Shown here piece by piece: positions 11,090-23,194 of a stretch of 64,000 bases of DNA (position 1 is its first letter; each line of letters opens with the position of its first letter). The position numbers were made by a program, and so were the translations under genes. The notes under the pieces are model-generated. The model did no database searches. It was given only the letters and a program-made list of their open reading frames with translations, and was not told the DNA's origin. Source of the stretch: Hippophae tibetana (Eukaryota; Streptophyta; Magnoliopsida; Rosales; Elaeagnaceae). Where the stretch lies: contig CM072810.1 in NCBI GenBank assembly GCA_037013495.1, positions 20,777,343 to 20,841,342 on the forward strand. The letters are read 5' to 3'.

Positions 11090-11925
11090 AAACGAAAGCT
11101 AGAAGCATACCTTTCTTTACATGCCACGCGACATACTACGAACACTCCTTCTTTATGTGACCTAACTTCTTGCATAAATAGTAGTCAATCTTCTCATTCT
11201 ACTTCTTTTTCTTCTACTGAGAAGAACCTTGCACAACAACCATAGCTCTCTTTCATTTCTTGTTCTGAGACATTGAGGCCGAGTGAGCACTGTCAATCTT
11301 ATCCCACTGTTACCTCTCTTCTTCTTACACATAGTGAAATATAAGCTCATTGATTGACCATTTTTCCTTTTAAGTGTCATAACCTACTTTGAACTACCCA
11401 AAGTATGTAGGAAGTGAGATCATCAAAGTACACAAGAAAGTCCTCAGACAACTCTAACTTAAGCAACTTGAGTTTTGATGCAAGATGAGACATCTCCATG
11501 ATGTACTACTCCCTTATATTCCCCTTGCACCTATACTTCATCACGATGAGTTTAGTCAAAATATTACTTGTCTCTGACATTTTGTTCTTCGAAAAATATT
11601 CTCATTTCTTCCAAGAACTTCTTGGCACTTTTGCTTTCAGTAATAGAGCCCCAAAATACTTTCGAAATAGAAAGATTTATGATCATCATACATATTTAGT
11701 TAGATTGACCCCACTTTTCAATTTGACCTCATTGGGGTTTTTTGGAGTACCAATGGGTCGATTTGATTGAATTGTAAGATCTAAATCCATACAACCGAGA
11801 ACAATCTCCATGATTTGATTACCAATTTTAAAGTGTGTCCAGCTCAAAATTGGAATGTTACTAACTTGGGTAGAAACATTCTTGACAATAGCAATAAAAA
11901 TTGTATAGAGAAAAAAATAAACATG
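11090..11925 (-). pseudogene. gag relic of copia F
   Basis: The gag N-terminus is visible at 11900-11686: NVSTQVSNIPILSWTHFKI, then IVLGCMDLDLTIQSNRPIGT, the diagnostic copia gag opening. A zinc knuckle is present at about 11130-11175 as YYLCKKLGHIKKEC, with the first Cys of CX2CX4HX4C replaced by Tyr. Gag would package the RNA. The middle of the gene is frameshifted and the start codon is not preserved. The leader upstream is interrupted by element B. Confidence 0.75.
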
Positions 11926-11930
11926 CATAC
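11926..11930 (+). repeat. Target site duplication CATAC of element B (left copy)
   Basis: CATAC abuts TGATGAACAC at the 3' end of B and is repeated at 23126-23130 straight after the 5' LTR. A perfect 5-bp duplication is the integration footprint of gypsy elements. Confidence 0.85.
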
Positions 11931-11973
11931 TGATGAACACAACTTCAAGTCCCTTGCAACGGTGTCAAAAACT
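11931..11973 (-). other. Extra 43 bp at the 3' end of B: primer-site and leader copy
   Basis: Past the LTR end (TTCATCA at 11974) the minus strand continues TTTTTGACACCGTTGCAAGG, like the tRNA-Asp primer site, then GACTTGAAGTTGTGTTCATCA. The last part resembles the leader after the 5' LTR (GACTTGATGTTGTGTTTAG). The target duplication lies outside this stretch. Confidence 0.7.
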
Positions 11974-13753
11974 TGATGAAGTAAGATCAACAATGCCAAT
12001 CTTGCAAATACTTTCGTTTTATATTTGTAAAACTCTTGCAAATGTATGAATCATTTTATAGAAAATGATAAGTATACTCCCAAGGTCGATCTAATAAAGG
12101 AATATATATGGTTCTTAATTTATTATTCAAACTCTTAAAAACTAAATTAAATCTTAAACATCCTGTCACGATATTTTGGTTTTTATTTTTCTTAATCTAA
12201 AAACATAAAAAAATAAATATAGATATAGATTCAATAAACAATTATGCAAATTTTTATCAATCATAATAGTGGAATAGTTATGGATATAATAATTAAGTTA
12301 ATTATACTTGCTTATATTATTTAGATTATTAAAGATATAAATTGATATTTGTTGATTTTATACTTTTAGTATGAATATGTCCTTAGGTGGGGCCCAAATT
12401 ATTTTGTTTAATATTAATTAACTAATATCCTTAGGTGAGACCTATTAATTAATTAAGTATTAAATTTCATCTTTATTTCTAAGAAAATAGAAAATAATCT
12501 AATCAAAGCTTTAGGAAGAGTTAGTTAATTAGACTTTATTCAAGGTGTCAAAATTAAACATAAGAATTTAATTATCCAAGTACTAATTTTCATGTTTTAA
12601 AACCATTACTGAAAATATGTCGTTAATATATTTTCGAATAATAGTTCTTATAAAACAACTTTTGAAATAGAGCTTCATTCTAACTATCGGACCATTGTAC
12701 CAACAAATAAAAAAGAACTACTCTAAATCATACTGGATAATTAAACCCTATAATCTAATTTTCATATTTAAGTTTGTAATAAAAAATAATATATTTCTCT
12801 CCAACATACTTAATATAAAATCTTGAAAAAAAAACAAAATTAATTTATTTTATAGAATTTTTTTACGTATTTAATATTTCGTAAGCATAACAACGTTATT
12901 ATTATACCATATTTACAAACAACCAGTCATATTAAATTTAATTACATACAAATTAAACATAACATATAAGAATAAAACATAAAAAAAATAACTGTAAAGA
13001 ATTCATTTTAAAATTATACCTCAAAAAAATCCTTATAGAAATTTGATGTTAATTCTGTTACTAGAAAACCTCCAAATGGTAGGGGAGAGGGTCCTTTTAT
13101 AGGTGAGAAAAATGCTAAAAAAGGTGGGAAAATATTCAAAAATTTATTTTGGACGCATTTGGACAGGCTGACGTGTGTGTGGGGTGCAAAATTTACTATA
13201 GATGGGTGTTTGGCATGTGTAAGACACAACGTGGGTGTGTGCTAGGGTACTCAGAAATTGCGCATGTACTAGTTGCGTGCGCTAGAAATGTGCATACATG
13301 CATGTGCTAGACATGTGTCGACTGCATGCGGGTGTGTACTAGGCATATGTTAACTGCTTGCGAATATGTGTGGGGTGTGCATGCACGCGGGCTGGTACGT
13401 GAAGGACTCGGTGCAGGCATGTGCTTGTGCGCGCGGGACTTCAGAGTGAATGGGCGGCTACACGTAGGATTTAGACCTTTTTAACATTTTGGATTGTTTT
13501 GACCCATTTTGTTCGATTTTTCCATCGTTTTGACTTTTCCTCATTTTTTTCTCAACATAATTGTGATGTATTGCCACCAATATTTTTCTTCAAGTTTTTA
13601 AGTTATTTTTGAACGAAAATAGCTAAACAATAATAAAAATATTAGTGATTCTAGAAAGATAAATTTATATAAAAATATGATAAAATTATACAAATATAAA
13701 TCTATTTAATAAATTAAATTATGGTAATTTTAGTATTTTTTAAGCACTCATCA
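11974..13753 (-). repeat. 3' LTR of element B
   Basis: On the minus strand it runs from TGATGAGTGCTTAAAAAATA to CTTCATCA, 1780 bp, paired with 21354-23125. Its GC-rich island (about 13140-13460) is unlike that of the partner LTR in detail. A TATA-like motif CTATAAAAGGACCC lies on the minus strand near 13100. Confidence 0.88.
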
Positions 13754-15490
13754 TAACTCCCAACTAGCTTCTTGCTAGTCCCTTAATAATAGAAGCGATA
13801 AAAACTAAAAATTAAACTAAATCACTTCCATGGATTGACACGATTGCATTTAGTGTATACAATAAGATTTCAAACCCCTAGGTTGCCCTAGTGGACGAGT
13901 TTAAGTCTCATGATAATTTTCAGTAATGATACCTATAAACATTTAGAAAAAAATGGAATGAAATAAAATAAAATAAGAAGTTAACTAAAATTTAAAATAA
14001 AGAAATGAAATACAAAAATATGTTATACTTATAATCTCTTTTAAATTTCATAATTAAAATCTTAAGGAAAAATTATTTCAACATCCTAAATATTCATGAT
14101 TTATTATAATAATTAGTTGAAAATCATTTTCATATTTCATTTGAAAAATGTATCAATTTAATTTCACCTAAACTTAATGTCAAGAATCCGAATTTACTTT
14201 GACTCTATTCCTCACAAGTCAATACTCTCAAAAATACTAAATCATATGGGTTCAAATTATATGCGAAAGAGTTAATGTATAGAAATGAATTAATATGTTC
14301 GCATATGTATAAAGAAGAAAGACTCAAAATGTTATTTTAACATTGATCTCATGAAAGAAATCAAATGTAAGATTTTATAAAATATTATACATTACTTTCA
14401 TGCATCAATCAAACTCATCAAATAAAAATATCAAGTAATATGCCTTTCAGAAAATGTAGGAAGATGCAATGACTTCTTAGGAAATTACTTCCTTTATTTT
14501 CTTTTACATTAAACCATTTCTCACAACTGTTTAGCCTTTTTGGTTCATAGTATATAAATTATACTATTCATTTTTCTCTTTTTCTTTATATTTTTTCTTT
14601 CTCTTATATTATTTTTTTAGAAGAGAATCCATTTTTTTAGAGAGTAGACCAATGTACAGATGTACATTTTTTATATGGTAAGGTGAGTGGTTAATATTTG
14701 GTTTTTTTTGTTTGTATTTGTATAGATAACCCTAGATATATCTCTTTTTTTAATAGAAGTCATGCATGAATGAAGAAATGCATATACTATCAATTTCTAC
14801 TTAAATCATTTAATATAAGCAAATGAAAAATAAATATATAACACTTCATTAAGATGTAAAAATCTAGACATTAAATGCTAACTCCTATATACATCATCTA
14901 ATAATGCAAAAAAAATTAAAAAAAAGTGTTTAGAGTAGAAAAATAATATTTATCACTCAAAATAAAGGAAAATGGGCTCAAAATATTTTTCACAAGGGTA
15001 ATCTCCACTATTTGATTCAAAAACACCGATTTTGGGTTGAATATAATTTTAAAACCTTATCAAGAAATATTTGTCATGACAAAAAACTAACTAATTATCA
15101 TATACTCCATGATACGTTTTCAAAAATTAATCTAACAATGTAAAAGACTTAACTATTTACTTAAATTTGATTTAAATAAAATGATAAAATTTTGTAAGAT
15201 TTTTTTTTAAATAATTCTAAAATTATAAAAATTACTAAACCATACAAAGAAAATAAAATCAAACACAATAAAAATGAAAATGTGAACATAAAAATTTTAA
15301 AAATTGATAAAAAAATTTTAAATTAAACATGGCAACTTTTCACCACCTCTAACCTAGAACTTCTATTGTCCTCAATGTAGCAATTATAAATTAAAGATAA
15401 AGAGAAAAGAGAAGAAAAGTTACTTGTGTATCCTCAACGCCATATTGCCTCCCATCTAGTGCTTAGTTTAACATCTTAGCAAGATGCATC
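13754..15490 (-). other. 3' non-coding region and polypurine tract of element B
   Basis: This 1.7 kb stretch separates integrase from the 3' LTR and matches 36200-38009 of element C in reverse orientation. Shared marks are the ACATTGAGGACAAT and AAGTTCTAGGTTAGAGGTGG block at about 15340-15380, and the tract CTAGTTGGGAGTTA just before the LTR. Athila and Tat elements commonly keep such a conserved GAGGACAAT...GGGGGTGG block after integrase. No coding sequence is seen; an env-like gene was looked for without success. Confidence 0.75.
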
Positions 15491-15491
15491 A

Positions 15492-16800
15492 TCATGGTGT
15501 TGAGGATAAATTTATCAATATGGAATCAATGTTAGCCATGTTGTTTTCTCCTTCTAAATAAGGCTTTACATGTTGCCCATTGACTTTGAAAGTTATTTGT
15601 GTCTTTGGATCCAGTAACTCTATTGCTCCATGTGAAAAAACTTGGATAATTGTGTAAGGTCCATCCCATCTTGATCTCAATTTTCCTTGAAACAATCTCA
15701 AATGAGAATAAAAGAACTTTTATTCTAGGAAGAAAGGACTTAGGAACTAGCCTCTTTTCATAATAGCGTTTAGTATGCTATTTGTATAATTTTTCATTTT
15801 CATAGGCCTTGTTCCTAATCTCTTCCAACTTATTAAGATGGAGCAACCATTTTTCTCCTAATTTAACTAAATCCATGTTCAACTCTTTAATTGCCCAATA
15901 AGCCTTGTGTCGAGCTCAATAGGAAGGTGGCACGTTTTCCCAAAGATTAATTGGTAAGGGCTTATCCCAATGAGTGTTTTATAAGTTGTATGGTATGCCC
16001 ATAGGGCATCATTCAACTTGATTTCCAAGTCCTTTCTTGAAGGACGCACGGTGGGTTCCAAAATTTTCTTGATTTTCCTATTACTTACTTATACTAAACC
16101 TAAAGTTTTAGGATGATATGGAGTAGCTACTCTATGTGTGATTTTTTACTTTTTCATTAGTCTATCAAAGATTTTGTTACAAAAATGGCTACCTCCATAA
16201 CTTATTATAGCTCTAGGTGTTCCAAACCTACTAAATATTGAATCCTTTAAGAATTTTATAACAACATTAGCATCATTGGTTTTAGTGGGGATAGCTTCTA
16301 CCCGCTTGGATACATAATCCACAACAACCAAAATATATTGAAAACCATTGGATGGGGGAAAAGTACCCATAAAGCCAATCCCTCATACATTAAAGAGTTC
16401 AACAACTAAATTAGATGTCAAAGGCATTTCATCTCTTTTGCTTATGTTTCCTGTTCTTTGACATGTATCACATTGTGCACAAAACATATGAGAATTTTTA
16501 AAAAGAGTGGACCAAAAAAAAATCCAGACTATATACCTTACGAGTTGTCTTTCTGCCACCAAAATGGCCCTAATAATGAAGTTCATGACAAAAAGTTAGA
16601 ATGCTCTTATGTTCTTATTCAAGTACACATCTCCTAGTGACTTAATCTTGCGAATCTTGTACAAATAAGGCTCATCCAAGAAATAAAGTATTAGGTCTCA
16701 AAACACTAGTGGTAAGATAGTTTACAATATCAGCATACCATGGGTTTGGACCTATTGAAAATAAATGTTCATTAGAAAAGGTTTTACTTATATCTTCATT
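15492..16800 (-). pseudogene. Integrase relic of element B
   Basis: Read from 16800 down: zinc-binding half with CAQCDTCQRTGNISKRDEMP (16586-16383 frame), core with GTFPPSNGFQYILVVVDYVSKRVEAI, FSRFGTPRAIISYGGSHFCN (16370-16146), then [21 protein letters not shown] and SPYQLIFGK (16061-15879). The C-terminal domain follows with LRSRWDGPYTI and HGAIELLDP (15701-15492). The second catalytic Asp (ISDGGSHF) is Tyr. Stops separate the blocks. Its role would have been cDNA integration. The C-terminal RWDGPY block is typical of Athila/Tat integrases. Confidence 0.85.
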
Positions 16801-16856
16801 ACTCTCACCTTTAAGAGAATTGAAGTTAGAAATCAACCTAGACAAATGGTCAGCTA

Positions 16857-17310
16857 TTAAGTTTCACTACCTTTCTTATCCTTGATTTCTAGGTCAAATT
16901 CTTGTAAGAGTAAGACCCACTTGATTAATCTTGGCTTGGCATTCGGTTTACTTAATTGGTATCTTAAAGCAGCATGATCAGAATGCACAATCACTTTAGA
17001 TCCTACTAAATGAGACCTAAATTTGTCTAAAGAAAACACTATAGCCAAGAATTCATTTTTAGTTGTGGCATAATCATCTAGGTGTCATTGAGTTTTTTGC
17101 TAAAATAATAGATGACATGCAAATACTTATCCATTCTATATCCCAAGACTGCTCCTATAGTATAATCAAAAGCATCATACATTATTTCAAAGGGTAAAGA
17201 CCTATTTGGTTCCATAATAACAAGGCCAGATGTTAGTTTCTCTTTCAAGGTATTAAAGGCAATAAGGCAGTCATCGTTGAAATCAAAATAAACATCTTTT
17301 GATAACACGT
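16857..17310 (-). pseudogene. RNase H relic of element B
   Basis: The 17308-17078 frame gives FNDDCLIAFNTLKEKLTSG, ADYTIGAVLG-like residues and [10 protein letters not shown]. The 17048-16857 frame gives [40 protein letters not shown] and [19 protein letters not shown]. These are the RNase H and connection blocks of Athila-type polyproteins. A stop and a frame change separate the two halves. RNase H would remove the RNA template during cDNA synthesis. Confidence 0.85.
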
Positions 17311-18140
17311 TACAAAAAGGAAGACTTATTTTAGAGAAATATTTAATAAATCGTTTGTAAAATCCTCCATGTCCTAAGAAGCTTCTTATCCCCTTAATAG
17401 ATATAATGGAGGTAATTTGAAAATCAGTTTAACTTTTGCCTTAACAACTTTAATATCTTTGTTTGAAATGATATGTCATAACATTATCCCTTATTGAACC
17501 ATAGAATGACTTTTCTCCTAACTAAAGGTTAGATTGCATTCAATGAATCTTTCTAAAACCAAAGTCAATTTATGTAAATAATCATCAAATGAGTTACCAA
17601 AGATAGAGAAATCGCCCATGAAAACCTCAATGAATTTTTCCACCATGTTCGAGAAGATAGACATAATACATCTCTAGAATGTGGCAGGGGCATTGCATAA
17701 CCCAAATGGAATTGTTCAAAAAGAAAATCTCCCAAGGGGATATGTAAATATGGTCTTTTCCTGATCTTCAGGTGCTCTGGGTACTTGATAACATTCGGAC
17801 AATCCATCTAAAAAATAGTAAAATTGTGCCCAACTAATCTTTCCAACATTTGATCAATTAATGGAAGAGTAAAGTGATCCTTTTTAGTATATAAATTCTG
17901 TTTCCTAAAATCTATACACATCCTCCATCTAGTGATTATTCTAGTGGCACTAAATCCTCTTTTTTTTCATTTTTAACAACTATTATCCTAGATTTCTTAG
18001 GTAACACATGCAATGGACTAACCCACTTACTATCTGTAATAGGGTAGATAATTCCTTCATCTAACAATTTAAGAATTTTTTTCTTAAATACCTCTTGCAT
18101 GTTTGGGTTTAGTCTTCTTTGGGCCTCTCATACGAGTTTA
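17311..18140 (-). pseudogene. Reverse transcriptase relic of element B
   Basis: Minus-strand codons from 18140 give EAQRRLNPNMQEVFKKKILK, DEGIIYPITDSKWVSPLHVL, RMCIDFRKQN, KKDHFTLPLIDQMLERL, then PFGLCNAPATF and FMGDFSIFGNSFDDYL. The catalytic YMDD-type motif (FMDDFSVFG in this family) has become FMGD. Two frameshifts are evident around 17820 and 17700. It is the polymerase of the element and is inactive here. Confidence 0.85.
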
Positions 18141-18401
18141 GCACCATCCTCCAAGTTGATCTTATACATACATATGGTAGGACTAATGCCTCTTATATCC
18201 CTGATACTGCAACCTATGGCTTTATTAAACTTCTTAAGCACTTTATAAGTTCCTTTTCTTGAGTTTTGGTCAATGTTGAAGAAAATATTGTTGGATAAGT
18301 TTCTCCTTCTCCCAGAAACATGTATTTTAAGTGCTTAGGTAAGTCTTTAAGTTCAAGTTCAAGTGGATTGACCTATTTACTAAATGGGGAACTGGGTATA
18401 T

Positions 18402-19046
18402 TTAAGAGTCTTTAAGTTCAAGTTCAAGCAATTCTATTGTTGTCATTTGTTTATCATTATCTAGTTGTTCAGGGTACCCTTTAGTTTCCTCATCTAAATC
18501 TTCTTCAATCTCTTCAAGTGTAAGAACAGTTTCAATCTTGTCTTCTATTCTGGTTCGAGAAAAGGTGCTTTGGACAAGATTATCCAAAGGGTCAACATTG
18601 AATATTTCATCGATGGTTGAAATAGAAGGAAAAGGTGAAGAATCAAAAACTTTAAAATGAATAGTCTCTCCTAAGACTGTCATTGTCAAATTTCCATCTT
18701 GGACATCAATAATAGTCTTGGTAGTTGCCATAAATGGTCTACCAAGAAGAACTGTGTGCTCTTTGTCCAAGGCTGGATTTTCATACATATCAAGAACCAC
18801 AAAGTCAACAGGTATTATCAGTTTGTCTAAATGTACCAGTACATCCTCAACAATTCCCTTTGGATACTTAAGAGATGTATCTGCAAGTTGAAGAGATATA
18901 GTTATGGGTTTTAAATCTCCTAAATGAAGTTGTAAGAATATAGAGTAAAGAATCAAGTTTATACTAGCTCCTAAATTAAGCATTGCTTTAACGACCTTCC
19001 TATCCCCTATAGTTATGTTTATGATAAAACTTCTAGGGTCTTTCAA
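18402..19046 (-). pseudogene. Aspartic protease region of element B
   Basis: This is the longest open frame of B (214 codons): DPRSFIINITIGDRKVVKAM, then LNLGASINLI, PKGIVEDVLVHLDKLIIPVD, FVVLDMYE, LLGRPFMATTKTIIDVQDGN. The usual active site is LCDLGASINLM; here the catalytic Asp is Asn, so protease activity is gone although the frame is open. A short duplication of AGTCTTTAAGTTCAAGTTC lies at its 3' end (about 18340 and 18410). Confidence 0.88.
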
Positions 19047-19058
19047 CTTAGGGGGAAG

Positions 19059-20700
19059 TTAGTGATGAAGTATAGCACTAGAAATTTTTGATACTATTAC
19101 TCGTTCATTAAGTTTATACCTCCATTTCTTAGTGTTCAAATCCTTAAAAAACATAGCATAGAATGGCACATTAATGATCACTTCTAATAATGGTAAATTG
19201 ATATTTACTTTGGAAAACATATTAAAAAGATCATAGAATTGCTTTTCTTGTTTGGATTCTTTCATCCATTGTGGAAAATGTACTTGCAGCTGGTGTGGTT
19301 CTATTGTCTTTTGAATTTTGGAGATTTCAAATGACTCTCCAATGATTTTTTTCGAAGTTTTTTCAAGTTTAGCACTTGTCTCTCCTGTTTAAGAGACTAG
19401 AATTTTACCTTCTTTGTTACCTGAACTACAAAGGTAGATCTTTAGAGATTTTAGGTAAACTAGTATTGACTACCTTACCATTTCAAAGGGTTCTTACATC
19501 CTTGACTTGTTCGGGTTGACTAGGCAACTTTCCTGGTTCTTGCCTTTGCATTTGTTCTACCAGCTACCCTTTAGTTTCAATCTTTTAACCGAAGCCTCTA
19601 TGGTACTCAACCTTTGATTATTTATCAATTGGTTATCGTGACTAACTTGAATAAAATCATTCAAACTATCCTCTAATGTTAGCTTAAAATATTGATTTGG
19701 TGGATAAGGGAGGTTTTTATTTGACCTTAATGTTTGACATTGGGTGCAAGGTTGGTAATTGTTTGGTGTCCAATGATGGTTATGGTGATTATTGGTGTTT
19801 GGATGATACCTTTGAAAGTAATTGACTTCCTCTGTGGCATCCATACTAGAATCAAAAGTATATGAACAATTGCGGGCATCATGCCCAATTGAAAAAAACA
19901 CTTCACACACCTCTTGAATTGACATTTGGTAGGAAGTAAGAAGTTCCACTTGCTTAATCAATTCAGCAATTTGCAAGGTCATTTCATTACCGGAGCCAAC
20001 TTCATGAACTCATGCTCTCCTTCTTCTAATACTTCTTTGTTGGGAATTAGAATCCAACAACTCATAAAGACTATAGGTTTCCTTGGTGATCTTTTCTCCA
20101 AAATCTCCTTCAATAGTATTATTAACCATGTATTGACTCTGTAGTTTCAATTCATCATAAACGAATTGGTTTTGTAGCTGTAATGGAAAGCTATGATGAG
20201 GACATTGAATAAAAAGGAGTTTGAATCTTTCTCAAGGTTTATGAAAGGGCTCTTCATCCATTTGACAAAACATTGTTGTCTTCGTCCTTAGATCAGTAGT
20301 CTTTTTATGGGAATAGAACGTACCCATAAACTTTTCATAGATTGTCTCCCAAGTTGTTAGAGAACCCAGCTGTAGAGTAATGAACAATGACCAAGCTTTA
20401 TTCTTGACAGTGTAAGAAAAACACCTCATTCTAAGCTGGTCTTCATCAATTCTTTACAATGTAAAGGTTTTGACAATATCATAGAATTCTCTAATGAAAT
20501 GCAAAGGGTCTTCATTAGAGATACTGTAAAAGGAAGGAAACAAAGAATATTGAATCTTTTTCAACTCATAGTTTCTTGCAACCTCTTACAATTGTATGTT
20601 GCAAGTTGCATTGCCAATGATTGGCATTTCATAGTCCTTCATTATTTTCTATCTATCTCCAGTATCACGCATGGCTACTTGTAGTGGAAATTGGTCTTCC
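19059..20700 (-). pseudogene. gag relic of element B
   Basis: Blocks in several minus-strand frames: LTTWETIYEKFMGTFYSHKK and DLRTKTTMFCQMDEEPFHKP (20429-20232), a knuckle CEVFFSIGHDARNC (19982-19557, second Cys replaced by Phe), asparagine/histidine-rich YHPNTNNHHNHHWTPNNYQP, then DNQLINNQRLSTIEASVKRL, and late KQFYDLFNMFSKVNINLPLL (19265-19059). This order matches Athila/Tat Gag. Many stops. Confidence 0.82.
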
Positions 20701-21353
20701 TGTATCTAGCTCCTAAATTGAAAAATAGTAGACTTCTCTCAGAAAAATTTCCCACTTAACCTAAATTTTATTTTTATTGAAAATCTAAGTTAATTAAGTT
20801 AAGTTAATAAATTAACTTTTTTTTTGTAATGCAAAATTTAAAGAATGAACACAATTTTTGAAACAAATGAATTTCAATCATTTCATTTGAATTTTATTAC
20901 ACACATTTATAAAAAAAACAAACTAAAAAAAAAGAAAATACAATAATGGGTGACCTCTCACTTAGGACTAAAATTTATCGTCTTCTAGTAAAACATTGCT
21001 TGGAGATTTTAGAAATAAAAACTCAATATATCCTTTTAATTGAATTTATTTTATCCAATTTCACCATTCAGTTATTCTTTGATTTGTCTTTGCAAATGCT
21101 TAGCTAACTGTTCAATTTGGACTTCCACTTTTTTGATATAAGCTTCTAAAATTAAAAAAATACTAAACAAAAGTTAAGTTAACCTCTAAGTTAAATAACA
21201 TAATCAGTATTAACTAAGAGTACTTCTAAGAAATAATGGTAGGGAAAAGCCTCCTTAAAAACCATCTTCTTAGATAGAGTAAGGTTCCCATGATATACTA
21301 GTGGCACAAAGGCTAAACACAACATCAAGTCCTCAATAACAGCGCCAATAACT
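20701..21353 (-). other. Leader of element B with tRNA-Asp primer site
   Basis: The minus strand at 21347-21331 reads TGGCGCTGTTATTGAGG, 12 of 17 to the tRNA-Asp complement, all five differences being transitions. It is 6 bp from the LTR end. The rest is AT-rich with no open frame. Confidence 0.72.
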
Positions 21354-23125
21354 TAATGAAGCAAGATCAACAATGTTGATCTTGCAAATACTTTGGTTTT
21401 ATATTTGTTAAACTTTCACAAGTGCATGAATCATTTTATAGCAAATGATAAGTGTACTCCCGAGGTCAATCTAAGGAAAGAATATATGTGGTTTTTAATT
21501 TATTATTTAAACTCTTAAAAACGAAATTAAATCCTAAATATCCTGTCACGATATTTTCGTTTTTTGTTTCTCCTAATCTAATAACATAAAAAATAAACAT
21601 ACATATGGATTCAATAAATAATTATGCAAATTTTTATCAATCATAACAATGGAGTATTTATGGATATAATAATCAAGTTAACTATGATTGCTTATATTAT
21701 TTAGGTTATTAAAGATATAAATTGATATTTTTTTTATTTACTCTTTTTGGTATGAAAGTGTCCTTAAACGGACCCACTTTCTTTTGTTTAATATTAATTA
21801 ACTAATATCCTTAAGAAGGACTTATTAATTAATTAAATTTTAAATTTTAGCTTTATTTATAAGAAAATATAAAATCATCTAATCAAAGCTTTAGGTTGAA
21901 TCAGTTAATTAGACTTTATTTAAGATATCCAAATTAAACCTAAAAATTTAATTATCCGAGTACTAACTTTCGAGTTTTAAAATCATTACTGAAAATATGT
22001 CGTCAATACATTTTCGAATAAAAGTTCTTATAAAAAACATTTGAAATAGAGCTTCACTCTAACTACTGGGCGATTGTACCATAATCGATAATTAAACCCT
22101 ATAATCTAATTTCATACTTAAGTTTGTAATAAAAAATAATATATTTCTCTCTAACATTCTTAATATAAAATCTTGACTAAAAATAAAATCAATTTATTTT
22201 ATAGAAATTTTTTACATATTTAATATTTCGCAAGCATAACAACGTTATTATTATATCATATTTACAAATAGCCAGCCATATTAAATTTAATCACATACAA
22301 ATTACACATAACATATAAGATTAAAACATAAAAAATATTTATACATAATTCATCATAAAATTGTACCTCAAAAGAATCCTTATAGAACTTTGATATTAAT
22401 TCTATTATTGGAAAACTTACAAATGGATTTGCATTTCCGTTTATTGAATCAAAAACTAAAAATCTATAAAAGCTTAGCAAAATTTTCTCAAAAAGAGAAG
22501 AACTTTAAAACTAACAAAAAGAAAACTTTCTAGAGAGAGAAAGAGCTAAAAAAATTGTGTGTTTTACAATGAAGGGAGAGTTTTATTTTATAAGTGAGGA
22601 AAATGCCATAAAAGTTGGAAAAATATTTCGAAACATTGATTTTGGATGCATTTGGACAAGCTAGCATGCGTGTGGGGAACAAAATTTGCGACAGATGGGA
22701 ATTTGGCACGTGTGGACACGACACAAAAGTGTGCTATCACATGCAGAAATCGATGTGGTGTGTGTTGGGCATACGCGGGAATGTGCTGCCACGTGGGGGA
22801 TTTCGGCGTGAATGGGCGACTACGCGCGAGATTTAAGCCTTTTTAACATTTTGGATTGTTTTAACCCATTTTGTCCAATTTTTCCATCTTTTGACTTTTT
22901 CTCATTTTTTTTCTCAACATATTTGTGATATATTGTCACCAGTATTTTTTTGCGAGTCTTTAAGTTATTTTTGAACAAAAATACCTAAAAAATAATAAAA
23001 ATACATGTGATTTCGAAAAACTAAATTTATATAAAAATATGACAAAATCATACAAATTTAAATTTATTTAATAAATTAAATTACATTAAACCATGATAAT
23101 TTTAGTGATTTTTAAGCACTCATCA
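21354..23125 (-). repeat. 5' LTR of element B
   Basis: 1772 bp, from TGATGAGTGCTTAAAAATCA (minus, at 23125) to CTTCATTA. It is collinear with the 3' LTR at 11974-13753, with scattered substitutions and indels. The GC-rich island here is at about 22640-22840. Confidence 0.88.
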
Positions 23126-23130
23126 CATAC
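23126..23130 (+). repeat. Target site duplication CATAC of element B (right copy)
   Basis: Matches 11926-11930. Removing B and one copy rejoins the leader of copia F. Confidence 0.85.
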
Positions 23131-23194
23131 TCATAGAAATAAATCAAAATATGAACAAATAATCCAAATTAGGGATCCATCTCAAGATACCTAA
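23131..23194 (-). other. Leader start and degenerate primer site of copia F
   Basis: The minus strand near 23195 reads TAGGTATCTTGAGATGG, recalling the initiator-Met primer complement TGGTATCAGAGC used by copia elements. Confidence 0.4.

Larger units (their letters stand above)
11931..23125 (-). mobile_element. Element B: complete but degenerate Athila-type Ty3/gypsy element
   Basis: About 11.2 kb on the minus strand: 5' LTR (23125-21354), tRNA-Asp primer site, gag, protease, RT, RNase H, integrase, long 3' non-coding region, polypurine tract and 3' LTR (13753-11974). It is flanked by CATAC duplications and sits in the leader of copia F. The two LTRs look about 88 percent alike by eye, so it is old. 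The 3' end extends 43 bp past the normal LTR terminus into a primer-site and leader copy. All genes carry stops. RT, protease and integrase active sites are mutated. Confidence 0.9.

Noticed and set aside
13754-15490. Searched for an env-like gene, which some Athila elements carry after integrase
   Set aside because: No long frame or transmembrane-rich translation is present; the stretch is conserved non-coding sequence shared with C.
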